From contig JAUWCP010000011.1 of the NCBI GenBank assembly GCA_030609245.1, positions 1 through 21,622 of the forward strand: a stretch of DNA of 21,622 bases, given 5' to 3'. Position numbers and translations under genes: made by a program. Of the stretch, positions 7,125 to 14,186 are shown in pieces. The notes under the pieces are model-generated. The model searched no databases. It was not told the DNA's origin and saw nothing but the letters and a program-made list of their open reading frames with translations. Each line of letters starts with the position of its first letter. Position 1 is the first letter of the stretch. This DNA is from Hyphomicrobium sp. (lineage in GTDB: Bacteria > Pseudomonadota > Alphaproteobacteria > Rhizobiales > Hyphomicrobiaceae).

Positions 7125-8294
7125 CTACCTTGATGCCTTATCTGAGCGCTTAGACCATCGTGCAAGACTGCGCCATGGCCGGCGGAATACCATCATATTT
7201 TCGCTTGCGAGCGTGCGATGATCGCAGATCTCCAATCCGTCCGTTGCAATGAATCGTCCAAGATCACGCAGAACCGCCGAATCGGGCGGGGCACGCCCGG
7301 ATTGGGTTTGTGCTTGGAACATTACCACCTCGTCGATCAGGCCGGCACGCGAGAACGCGCCCCAGGTTACCGGACCTCCTTCGACCAGCAGGCGGGTGAT
7401 GCCCTCGGCAACGAGCGTTTCCATAACAGCTGGGAGCCAAAGTTCGCCAGCGATCTCGGCGACGCGGAAGACGCGTGCGCCCGCACGCTCAAGCATGGCG
7501 ACGGTGGACGCGTCTGATTCGCTACCGCAAAAGATCCAAGTGGGATGCCTGCTGGCGGATTTTACCAGCCGGCTCTCTTGAAGCCCCGCAAGCTGCCGTG
7601 CCAGCACCACACGGATAGGCGAGCGATCCTCTAGCCCTGGCAACCGGCAGTTAAGCTGCGGATCGTCGTCGACAACGGTCTGGCGGCCGACAAGGATGGC
7701 GTCAGTGCGCGCCCGCATGAGGTGGCCCAGCGCCCGCGATTGCTCACTGGTTGCCCAGGTGGGCTGACCCTTTGCGCCGCGCGGGGCGGAGCCATCCGAG
7801 GCGAGTGCCAGCTTCGCCTGAACCAGCGGACGTCGCTCAGTCACGCGCAAAATGTGCCCGGCCGCCATCCAGTGTGCATCGCTCGCCATCAAGCCGCGCT
7901 CGACAGCGATACCCGCCTGGCGCAGCCGCTCCAGTCCGCGCCCTGCAACCCGTGGGTCCGGGTCCTCGATGGCGCACACGACACGTGCAATACCGGCGTC
8001 AATTATTGCGTCGGCGCAGGGTGGCGTCGCACCGTGATGCGAGCAGGGCTCCAAGGTTACGTAGAGACTGGCTCCGCGCGCCTGGCGGCCCACATGCTTC
8101 AATGCCTCGACCTCCGCGTGGGGACGGCCGCCTGGCGCCGTCCAGCCGCGCGCAATGATTGTGCCCGTTGCTTCATCGGCAATCACGCTGCCAACCGAAG
8201 GGTTGGGTGCCGTTTGGCCCAAGCCCCGCTCGGCAAGGCGAAGCGCAATGGCCATCATGTGGGCGTCAAAGCCAGAGCGCATCGAGGGAGCCAT
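7125..8294 (-). CDS. ribD: Bifunctional riboflavin biosynthesis protein RibD (deaminase/reductase)
   Basis: RibD carries out two successive steps: deamination of the pyrimidine product of GTP cyclohydrolase II and NADPH-dependent reduction of its ribosyl chain. The deaminase domain (about 8-145) holds the zinc site HAEVEAL (His59, Glu61) and PCSHHGATPPC (Cys84, Cys93). The reductase domain follows from about 155, with LALASDGSAPR, RARTDAILVGRQTVVDDDPQL and LLVEGGPVTWGAF. Total length 389 is normal. The ATG at 8294 lies six bases behind nrdR and has only a weak Shine-Dalgarno sequence. Translation may depend on nrdR. In-frame ATGs a few codons on (residues 5, 13, 14) are possible starts. Confidence 0.95.
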   Translation of the reverse strand: MAPSMRSGFDAHMMAIALRLAERGLGQTAPNPSVGSVIADEATGTIIARGWTAPGGRPHAEVEALKHVGRQARGASLYVTLEPCSHHGATPPCADAIIDAGIARVVCAIEDPDPRVAGRGLERLRQAGIAVERGLMASDAHWMAAGHILRVTERRPLVQAKLALASDGSAPRGAKGQPTWATSEQSRALGHLMRARTDAILVGRQTVVDDDPQLNCRLPGLEDRSPIRVVLARQLAGLQESRLVKSASRHPTWIFCGSESDASTVAMLERAGARVFRVAEIAGELWLPAVMETLVAEGITRLLVEGGPVTWGAFSRAGLIDEVVMFQAQTQSGRAPPDSAVLRDLGRFIATDGLEICDHRTLASENMMVFRRPWRSLARWSKRSDKASR

Positions 8295-8300
8295 ACGACT

Positions 8301-8828
8301 TTAGTGTTTCTTCAAAGGCGCCGTCTCGACACCGGGGCCCTCGAACGCGATCCGTGCGGCCTCTCGCACGGCGGCCGGGTCGCTGGCAATTTCGCTCAAC
8401 ACCTCCTGGAAGTCGGCTGCCTCACGGAAATCGCGGTAGACGGACGCAAAGCGCACGTAAGCGACGGGATCGAGGCTACGCAGCGCTTCCATGACAAGAC
8501 CACCGATGGTGGAGGAGGCGATCTCGCTTTCGCCTGAGCTTTCGAGCTGGCGCACGAGACCAGAGACCATGCGTTCAACGCGCTCGCGATCGATAGGCCG
8601 CTTGCGCAACGCCACATCGACGGAGCGCATAAGCTTGTCGCGATCGAAGGGGACCTTGCGGCCCGAGCGTTTGACGACGATCAGTTCGCGCAACTGGACG
8701 CGTTCGAACGTAGTGAAACGGCCGCCGCAGTCAGGGCAGATGCGGCGGCGACGGATGGCGGCGTTTTCCTCGGTGGGACGGCTGTCCTTCACCTGGGTAT
8801 TTTCGCCCGCACAATAGGGGCAACGCAT
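8301..8828 (-). CDS. nrdR: Transcriptional repressor NrdR
   Basis: NrdR senses ATP/dATP and represses ribonucleotide reductase genes by binding paired NrdR boxes. The 175-residue protein has a zinc ribbon with Cys3, Cys6, Cys31 and Cys34 (MRCPYC and RRRICPDCGGRFTTFE). An ATP-cone domain begins near residue 49 (VVKRSGRKVPFDRDKL) and runs through VAYVRFASVYRDF near 130-142. The C-terminal extension past 150 is ordinary for alphaproteobacteria. GAGAGG stands six bases before the ATG. It leads the rib operon, as in many alphaproteobacteria where glyA-nrdR-ribD is conserved. A likely target, nrdJ, lies at the right end of this window. Confidence 0.97.
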   Translation of the reverse strand: MRCPYCAGENTQVKDSRPTEENAAIRRRRICPDCGGRFTTFERVQLRELIVVKRSGRKVPFDRDKLMRSVDVALRKRPIDRERVERMVSGLVRQLESSGESEIASSTIGGLVMEALRSLDPVAYVRFASVYRDFREAADFQEVLSEIASDPAAVREAARIAFEGPGVETAPLKKH

Positions 8829-8837
8829 AGAAGCCTC

Positions 8838-8880
8838 TCAATTCTAGCCGCGCACCGCGCGTCGGCGGCGCGACAATTGA
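8838..8880. repeat. Inverted repeat in the nrdR leader
   Basis: tcaatt (8838-8843) and aattga (8875-8880) are perfect inverted copies flanking a very GC-rich core with complementary cgcgc and gcgcg stretches. It lies directly between nrdR and its candidate promoter and would form a leader hairpin in the transcript. It might be an operator or an attenuator. No T-run or known riboswitch pattern accompanies it. Confidence 0.35.
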
Positions 8881-8881
8881 A

Positions 8882-8911
8882 TTATTAGCCACCGGCCCGG
8901 CAAATAAGCAA
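8882..8911 (-). promoter_or_regulatory. Candidate promoter of the nrdR-rib operon
   Basis: On the minus strand TTGCTT (8906-8911) and TAATAA (8882-8887) are separated by 18 bases. This is a plausible but imperfect housekeeping promoter about 55 bases upstream of the nrdR ATG. The -35 directly abuts the glyA terminator stem. Confidence 0.3.
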
Positions 8912-8943
8912 CGAGGCGCCCTGGGATATCCAAGGGCGCCTCG
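8912..8943 (-). terminator. Hairpin terminator of glyA
   Basis: The arms cgaggcgccct (8912-8922) and agggcgcctcg (8933-8943) form a perfect 11-bp GC-rich stem around a 10-base loop, starting 22 bases behind the glyA stop. In the minus-strand transcript the stem is followed by TTGCTTATTTG, a broken T-run. It should separate glyA from the nrdR operon, at least in part. Confidence 0.65.
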
Positions 8944-8965
8944 CGTATGTGCATTTCTAGGCCGT

Positions 8966-10273
8966 TTAGCCGTAAATTGGGAAGCGCTTGCACAGATCTA
9001 TGGATTCCGCCTTCACTTTGCTTTCGACCGAGTCGTTCCCTTCCGCGCCATTTTGGGCCAGGCCGTCGAGCACCTCGGCGATCATGCGCCCAACCTGCTG
9101 GAACTCGGCAACGCCGAAACCACGCGTCGTGCCGGCAGGCGCCCCGAGGCGAATACCCGACGTCACCATCGGCTTTTCCGGATCGAAGGGGATGCCGTTT
9201 TTGTTGCATGTGATATGCGCCCGCTCCAGCGCCTTCTCCGAGATGTTCCCGGTCAGCTTCTTGGGGCGCAGATCGACCAAGATCAAATGTGTGTCGGTGC
9301 CGCCGGAGACAAGCGCAAACCCGCTATTCACCAGCACCTCGCCCATCGCCTTGGCGTTCTCAATGACGTTCTTCGCGTAAATCTTGAATTCTGGCTTCAA
9401 CGCCTCTCCGAAAGCCACCGCCTTAGCGGCAATGATGTGCATCAGCGGGCCACCCTGGAGGCCAGGGAAGATGGCCGAGTTGACCTTCTTGGCGATGTCT
9501 GGATCGTTGGTGAGGATCATGCCGCCGCGGGGCCCGCGCAATGTCTTGTGCGTCGTCGTGGTGACGACGTGGGCATGCGGGAATGGGTTGGGATGCAGGC
9601 CACCGGCGACGAGGCCGGCGAAGTGCGCCATGTCGACCATCAAAATCGCACCCACCTCGTCGGCAATCTTGCGGAAATCGGCAAAAGGAATCTGACGCGG
9701 ATACGCCGAACCGCCGGCAATGATGATGCGCGGCTTGTGCTCGTTGGCAAGCTTGCGCACTTCGTCGACGTCGATGAGGTGCGTATCGGGCCGCACCATA
9801 TAGGACACGGGCTTGAACCACTTGCCCGATTGGTTGACTTTCGCGCCGTGCGTGAGGTGCCCACCGGCTGCAAGGCTCAGACCCAAAATTGTATCGCCAG
9901 GCTGGGCGAGCGCCATGAAGACACCCTGATTTGCCTGACTTCCCGAGTGGGGCTGCACGTTGGCAAACTCGCAACCGAACAATTTCTTCGCCCGATCAAT
10001 CGCAAGCTGCTCGGCGATGTCGACGTACTGACAGCCGCCATAGTAGCGCCGGCCGGGGTAGCCTTCGGCGTACTTGTTGGTCAGCACGCTGCCGGCCGCC
10101 TCCAGCACCGCCTTCGAGACAATGTTCTCAGACGCAATAAGCTCGATCTCGTGCTGCTGGCGGTCGAACTCTTTATTGATGGCATCAGCGACCTCGGGAT
10201 CCTTGTCGGCAATCGATTCAGAGAAGAAGCCCGGTTTAGAGGCCGATTGCTCGCCCTTCATTAAAAAAGACAT
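8966..10273 (-). CDS. glyA: Serine hydroxymethyltransferase
   Basis: GlyA interconverts serine plus tetrahydrofolate with glycine plus methylene-tetrahydrofolate, using pyridoxal phosphate in the cytoplasm. The 435-residue protein matches the family throughout: ELIASENIVSKAVLEA, NKYAEGYPGRRYYGG, VDMAHFAGLVAGG at 213-225, and VVTTTTHKTLRGPRGG, in which Lys243 carries the cofactor. KPMVTSGIRLGAPAGTTRG lies near the end. The start MSFLMKGEQ has AAGGA about nine to ten bases upstream. The gene has its own promoter-like sequence at 10355-10383 and a hairpin at its end, so it probably stands alone. Beside hemA it can supply the glycine that ALA synthase consumes. Confidence 0.97.
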   Translation of the reverse strand: MSFLMKGEQSASKPGFFSESIADKDPEVADAINKEFDRQQHEIELIASENIVSKAVLEAAGSVLTNKYAEGYPGRRYYGGCQYVDIAEQLAIDRAKKLFGCEFANVQPHSGSQANQGVFMALAQPGDTILGLSLAAGGHLTHGAKVNQSGKWFKPVSYMVRPDTHLIDVDEVRKLANEHKPRIIIAGGSAYPRQIPFADFRKIADEVGAILMVDMAHFAGLVAGGLHPNPFPHAHVVTTTTHKTLRGPRGGMILTNDPDIAKKVNSAIFPGLQGGPLMHIIAAKAVAFGEALKPEFKIYAKNVIENAKAMGEVLVNSGFALVSGGTDTHLILVDLRPKKLTGNISEKALERAHITCNKNGIPFDPEKPMVTSGIRLGAPAGTTRGFGVAEFQQVGRMIAEVLDGLAQNGAEGNDSVESKVKAESIDLCKRFPIYG

Positions 10274-10354
10274 AGGGACGTTTCCTTGTTGTCACGCGCA
10301 AAATTCGGCATACGGACGGGCGCCTCGCTTCCCCGCCACGGGCCACATCAGACC

Positions 10355-10383
10355 ATAATATGATCGAGCCGCCTTTGGCTCAA
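10355..10383 (-). promoter_or_regulatory. Candidate sigma-70 promoter of glyA
   Basis: On the minus strand TTGAGC (10378-10383) is followed after exactly 17 bases by TATTAT (10355-10360). The predicted transcription start lies about 75 bases upstream of the glyA ATG. The spacer includes a small inverted repeat, gagcc-6-ggctc (10366-10381), which could be an operator or a weak end signal for hemA. Confidence 0.5.
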
Positions 10384-10444
10384 CCGCTTTGGTGAGCGCG
10401 GTCAGCCTTAAGTGCCGTAGCACGTCGTCGCAACTGCAATTGGG

Positions 10445-11680
10445 CTATTCGGCCGCGAGCCGAACCGATTGTCCTCTGGAAAGAGGGCAAGCCTCCCAAA
10501 GCTCAGTCAGCGCAGTAACGAGGTGATCCATCTGCTGATCGGTATGGACAGGCGATGGGGTTAGCCGGATTCGTTCCGTCCCTCTGGGGACAGTTGGATA
10601 GTTAATCGGCTGCACATAGATCGCATAGCGGTCGAGCAGGGCGTCGGTTACAGCCTTGCAGTGGACTGGATCGCCGACCGTCACCGGCACGATGTGGCTC
10701 ATTCCATTCACCACCGGAAGCCCCGCCGCCGTCAGGCGTTTCTTCAGGGTTTCTGCCCGCTCTTCCAGGCGCACACGCTCGATACCACTGTGCTTTAAGT
10801 GTCGGATGCTCGCCAATGCCCCCGCGGCAATCGCAGGTGCCAGCGAGGTCGTAAAGATAAAGCCCGACGCGTAAGAACGGAGGGCATCGCAACACTCACG
10901 GCTAGCTGCAATGTAGCCGCCCATGACGCCAAAGCCCTTGGCAAGCGTACCGTTGATGATATCGACACGGTCCATCACACCATCGCGCTCGGCAATGCCA
11001 CCGCCGCGCGGACCGTAGAGTCCCACCGCATGCACCTCGTCCAGATAGGTGAGCGCACCGTACTTCTCGGCCAGATCACAAATTTCGGCAATCGGCGCGA
11101 TGTGCCCATCCATCGAATACACGCTCTCGAACACGATAATCTTCGGCGTATCGCGGTCGTACTCTTTGAGCTGCGCTTCCAGATCCGAAATGTCGTTGTG
11201 GCGCCAGATACGCTTGGGCCCGCGGCCGTGGCGGATGCCAGCGATCATCGAGGCGTGGTTCTTCTCGTCCGAGAAGATCACCACCCCCGGCAGAAGCTGG
11301 GCCAGCGTGGAGAGTGTGGCGTCGTTGGCAACGTAGGCCGACGTGAAAAGAAGTGCTGCATCCTTGCCGTGCAGATCGGCAAGCTCGGCTTCGAGCTCCA
11401 CGTGGTAGTGGGTCGTCCCAGAGATATTGCGCGTCCCACCAGAACCGGCACCGACGGCATCAATCGCCTCATGCATGGCGGCTATCACATCGGGATGCTG
11501 CCCCATGCCGAGGTAATCATTGGAGCACCAGACAGTGATGGGTCGCGCTGAACCTTCGCCCGGAAAGTGCTCCGCATGAGGGAAAGAGCCACGCCGGCGC
11601 TTCAGGTCCGCGAAAACACGATAGCGCCCTTCACGGTGAACGGCATTGAGCGCGGCGCTGAACTTTTGCGCATAGTCCAT
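10445..11680 (-). CDS. hemA: 5-aminolevulinate synthase
   Basis: HemA condenses glycine with succinyl-CoA to 5-aminolevulinate, the entry to heme (Shemin route), which is characteristic of alphaproteobacteria. The sequence shows the alpha-oxoamine synthase pattern: VWCSNDYLGMGQHP, GSGGTRNISGTTHYH, FSDEKNHASMIAGIRH, LDEVHAVGLYGPRGGG and INGTLAKGFGVMGGY. The pyridoxal-phosphate lysine is residue 248 counted from the ATG at 11680. A TTG directly before this ATG is a less likely start. With 411 residues the length is normal. GAAG lies eight bases before the ATG. The 203-base upstream gap contains a striking palindrome (11755-11771), a candidate control site. hemB is 5 kb away on the other strand. 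Confidence 0.97.
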   Translation of the reverse strand: MDYAQKFSAALNAVHREGRYRVFADLKRRRGSFPHAEHFPGEGSARPITVWCSNDYLGMGQHPDVIAAMHEAIDAVGAGSGGTRNISGTTHYHVELEAELADLHGKDAALLFTSAYVANDATLSTLAQLLPGVVIFSDEKNHASMIAGIRHGRGPKRIWRHNDISDLEAQLKEYDRDTPKIIVFESVYSMDGHIAPIAEICDLAEKYGALTYLDEVHAVGLYGPRGGGIAERDGVMDRVDIINGTLAKGFGVMGGYIAASRECCDALRSYASGFIFTTSLAPAIAAGALASIRHLKHSGIERVRLEERAETLKKRLTAAGLPVVNGMSHIVPVTVGDPVHCKAVTDALLDRYAIYVQPINYPTVPRGTERIRLTPSPVHTDQQMDHLVTALTELWEACPLSRGQSVRLAAE

Positions 11681-11754
11681 CAAGCGTACTTCACTCCCGA
11701 CCGGTTAGTCTTTATCAGCATTACCGCACACCGGTCCGCGAGCAAGATTATCAA

Positions 11755-11771
11755 TTGTCGCGCCGCGACAA
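11755..11771. promoter_or_regulatory. Perfect 8+1+8 palindrome upstream of hemA, possible operator
   Basis: ttgtcgcg-c-cgcgacaa is a perfect inverted repeat. TTATC at 11748-11752 and GATAA at 11772-11776 extend the symmetry with a two-base offset. It lies about 75-90 bases upstream of the hemA ATG, where a promoter or its regulator would sit. I do not recognise the motif as a known FnrN/FixK, RirA or Irr site. Confidence 0.4.
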
Positions 11772-11837
11772 GATAAACGACGTAAACCCGCCAATAATAA
11801 GAACCTACGGACCAAACCGGCGTTGAGCTTTAGGGGT

Positions 11838-11884
11838 GGAATTCTATCGGGCCTATGACCCCGATCAACTCCAAAGTGAATTCC
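11838..11884 (-). terminator. Nested inverted repeat at the end of the ldtP-like gene
   Basis: An outer pair ggaattc/gaattcc (11838-11844, 11878-11884) encloses an inner pair atcggg/cccgat (11846-11851, 11860-11865). It touches the stop codon of the upstream transpeptidase gene. No T-run follows, so it may be a 3' stabilising structure or a Rho-assisted end rather than a classic terminator. Confidence 0.35.
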
Positions 11885-13167
11885 TAATAGGCGGCGGCGA
11901 CCTCGCCCACCCCGTCTTTTAGGTAAATGTCCCGCCGGAAATGCACAACCCCGTCCTTGGTGGCCCAAGCCGTAACATATGCGAAAAAGAGCCGCACGTG
12001 CCGCCGCAAGCGCACGTTCTTGAGCTGACCCGACTCCTTGAGCCGCTCAATGTGGTAGTCCTTCCAGGTGGTTTGGCCCTTGAGCAGCCAGTTGGCGAGC
12101 TCCTCGATGTTCTGCACCCGCACACAGCCCGAGCTTGCCGCACGAAAATTGCGACCAAACATCGACTCCTTTGGGGAGTCGTGCATGTACACGGATTGCG
12201 AATTCGGGAAGTTGATCCTCAAGAACCCCAACGGGTTGTCCTTGCCTGGCTTCTGCCGATAGGACAGCGAATACGGCTGTGAAGAGTTCCAATTGATTTT
12301 CTCTGGCGCCAGCTTGCGACCCTTGCTGTCATAAGCATCGATCCCGTACTTCACGAGCACGCTTTTGCCCTGCTCTTGCATTCTCCGGCCTGTAGGAATC
12401 AAGTCCTCCTTGATCACCGTCGGCGGTAGCCTCCAAACGGGATTAAAGTTGAGCTCGGTGATAGTGGAGCGCAGCTGGGGCGTTTGACGATCTTTTTTTC
12501 CAACGACGCCAGAGTGCCGAGAAACAACCCGGTCGCGCTCAATGACTTCGATCTGTGCTGCGGGGATGTTGACCAGGATGTACCTTTTGCCTGTGGTGCG
12601 CGAGAGCCCCGACAATCGCTTGAGATTTATTTTGAGCTGCTTTAGGCGCACCTTGGCCGGCACGTTGAGTGCTGCCAGAGTACGCTTGTCGACGATCCCG
12701 GTCGGCGCAAGCCCGTTTGACGCTTGAAAGCGTTTCACCGCCGTCTCTAGGCTGCCGCCGAAATGATTGGGATAGCTCGTCTCTTCGCTCAGATCACCAG
12801 AGGCGCGCAGCCGATCGCGTAGCGCCAGCACGGCCGGATCGGAAATGCCCGGTTCCATCTCGACGTTGGGCACGGCTGTGAAGCCGCCGCTTCGAACGAT
12901 CGCCTTGTAGCGTTTGATGGCAGCCTTGGTCGGCGCAATATTCGCTTTGGAGAGCGTCGGGTAACCCTTGGGCGGGTTTGCCAGCCATTCCTTTACGAAG
13001 CTTCGGTTGTAGGTGCTGTGCTCGCCGGGCCCAGCGCCCGTTGGTCCAAAATTCAGGCCTTGAGCAACCGCGAACGAGGTGGAGGCCACAATGCCAGTGA
13101 GCCCCAATAGGATGGCCGCTGCCCGCCCGGTGCCACGAAAACGTTGACCTGTCCGAAGTGAGATCAC
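11884..13167 (-). CDS. L,D-transpeptidase (YkuD family), LdtP-like
   Basis: The 427-residue protein is a periplasmic peptidoglycan cross-linking enzyme. Its signal peptide runs to about residue 36 (IVASTSFAVAQG). A peptidoglycan-binding-like segment, SLETAVKRFQASNGLAPTG, lies near 138-156. The YkuD active site has MHDSP with His329 and FGRNFRAASSGCVRV with the nucleophile Cys348. The start is a GTG at 13167 supported by a strong GGGGGGA about six bases upstream. It lies 319 bases downstream of an LdtR-type MarR gene on the same strand. LdtR controls the adjacent transpeptidase LdtP in Liberibacter and relatives, and this pair looks orthologous, which is an inference from context and similarity. 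A second paralog is at 1753-3162. Confidence 0.92.
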   Translation of the reverse strand: MISLRTGQRFRGTGRAAAILLGLTGIVASTSFAVAQGLNFGPTGAGPGEHSTYNRSFVKEWLANPPKGYPTLSKANIAPTKAAIKRYKAIVRSGGFTAVPNVEMEPGISDPAVLALRDRLRASGDLSEETSYPNHFGGSLETAVKRFQASNGLAPTGIVDKRTLAALNVPAKVRLKQLKINLKRLSGLSRTTGKRYILVNIPAAQIEVIERDRVVSRHSGVVGKKDRQTPQLRSTITELNFNPVWRLPPTVIKEDLIPTGRRMQEQGKSVLVKYGIDAYDSKGRKLAPEKINWNSSQPYSLSYRQKPGKDNPLGFLRINFPNSQSVYMHDSPKESMFGRNFRAASSGCVRVQNIEELANWLLKGQTTWKDYHIERLKESGQLKNVRLRRHVRLFFAYVTAWATKDGVVHFRRDIYLKDGVGEVAAAY

Positions 13168-13430
13168 AGCGTTCCCCCCATTGCCGGTCCAGACTGTTCA
13201 CGCCCTCATACTCAACAATGCGGCTCGCCTCTCGGCCAATGCTCTCGACGCCGTCGGTCGCGCCAAGCCTCTCTCCGCTGCCCAGGAAACGAGGCGTACT
13301 TGCGATTCGCCCATCGGGCAATCAGCGTGCAGAATTAGCTATTCCGGCCGCGAAGAAAAGGCAAAGGCGCGCCGCCTTGGACCCTCCCGGCCTGGCTGGT
13401 GCCGAAGGGCCACAAATCGAGCATAACGAA
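13168..13430 (-). promoter_or_regulatory. Upstream region of the ldtP-like gene
   Basis: This noncoding stretch between the ldtR terminator and the transpeptidase start should hold the promoter of the latter. I see no strong -35/-10 pair. An imperfect palindrome, gatt-c-gccc-atc-gggc-aatc, at 13304-13323 is a possible operator for the neighbouring MarR regulator, though nothing proves it. No small gene is convincing here. Confidence 0.3.
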
Positions 13431-13456
13431 GGGGCTGCAGCGACCGCTGCAGCCCC
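13431..13456 (-). terminator. Strong hairpin behind ldtR
   Basis: ggggctgcag (13431-13440) and ctgcagcccc (13447-13456) form a perfect 10-bp GC-rich stem around cgaccg, 30 bases past the ldtR stop. In the minus-strand transcript it is followed by TTCGTTATG, a weak T-tail. It probably ends or reduces transcription from ldtR into the transpeptidase gene. Confidence 0.6.
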
Positions 13457-13486
13457 ATATCCCATCAAACTTGGTTGCGCAGGACC

Positions 13487-13996
13487 CTACAACCGGTACC
13501 GGATCTGGTCGGACCAGAATCGCTCCAGCCTAAACAGGGCCTTGTTGAGCCGGATGAAGTCCTCTTGCGATACTTCGCCAACGGCTTGCACTGAGCCCAG
13601 CTGACGCTGATAAAGTTTCTTCACGATCTCGCACGCACCTTTGCCCTTCTCAGTCAGGCTGACGCGCACACTGCGGCGGTCCGTCTCCGAGCGTTTGTAG
13701 TGAAGGTAGCCCATGTCGACGAGCTTCTTCAGGTTGTACGAGACATTTGAACCGAGATAGTAGCCGCGGGTCTTCAGCTCACCGGCCGTGAGTTCGCTTT
13801 CACCGATATTGTAAAGGAGCAGGGCCTGGACGCTATTGAGGTCGTCGCCCCCATTGCGATCAAACTCGTCCTTGATGACATCGAGCAGCAGCCGGTGCAG
13901 CCGCTCAATTAGCCTCAGGGACTGCATGTATTCGGAACCGATCGATTGATCCTGAGCTGGCGCGTACTCACGCGCCACTTCGAGCGCAACACTCAT
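13487..13996 (-). CDS. ldtR: MarR-family transcriptional regulator, LdtR-like
   Basis: The 169-residue protein is a dimeric winged-helix regulator. Helical N- and C-terminal arms flank the DNA-binding core: LNSVQALLLYNIGESELTAGELKTR (around 53-77), the recognition region GSNVSYNLKKLVDMGYL, and the wing KRSETDRRSVRVSLTEKG, with the DRR motif typical of MarR. The QSLRLIERLHRLLLDVIKDEF region and the position next to a YkuD transpeptidase are those of LdtR. In Rhizobiales this regulator controls wall remodelling and stress tolerance and can respond to small ligands. GAGG stands five bases before the ATG. The AT-rich upstream gap probably holds its own promoter and perhaps an autoregulatory site. 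The symbol rests on similarity and context. Confidence 0.88.
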   Translation of the reverse strand: MSVALEVAREYAPAQDQSIGSEYMQSLRLIERLHRLLLDVIKDEFDRNGGDDLNSVQALLLYNIGESELTAGELKTRGYYLGSNVSYNLKKLVDMGYLHYKRSETDRRSVRVSLTEKGKGACEIVKKLYQRQLGSVQAVGEVSQEDFIRLNKALFRLERFWSDQIRYRL

Positions 13997-14186
13997 AATG
14001 GCCTCATCCTGTTTGACGCTTCCCGGTTTTTCCGGGTTGCCTTGTTAGATAAAGCATGAAGCTAAAAGTTACCTAAATACACATAGTAAAAGAATAGTAG
14101 CGGGGGTGTTCTGGAGGGTTTCATTAATACTCAGCGGCGCATTCGGCCATTGCAGCCACCTGTTCCCACCCAGTTTGGATCAAAGT
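13997..14186 (-). promoter_or_regulatory. AT-rich upstream region of ldtR
   Basis: The central part (about 14040-14100) is distinctly AT-rich, as expected for a promoter of ldtR. A small inverted repeat, cccgg-5-ccggg, lies at 14022-14036 in the leader, about 25-40 bases before the ATG, and could be an operator. I could not settle on one -35/-10 pair. Confidence 0.35.

Noticed and set aside
7107..8911. FMN riboswitch before the riboflavin genes
   Set aside because: The gaps before ribD, ribE and ribB are too short, and the nrdR leader lacks the conserved FMN element pattern.
9053..10264. A 403-codon plus-strand frame opposite glyA
   Set aside because: glyA is certain from its motifs. The opposite frame has shadow composition and no recognisable domain.
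8865..11766. A 15-nt sequence shared between the nrdR leader (8865-8879, reverse) and the hemA palindrome (11752-11766)
   Set aside because: One such match is about what chance gives in a window of this size, and the two sites differ outside it. It is not enough for a shared regulon.
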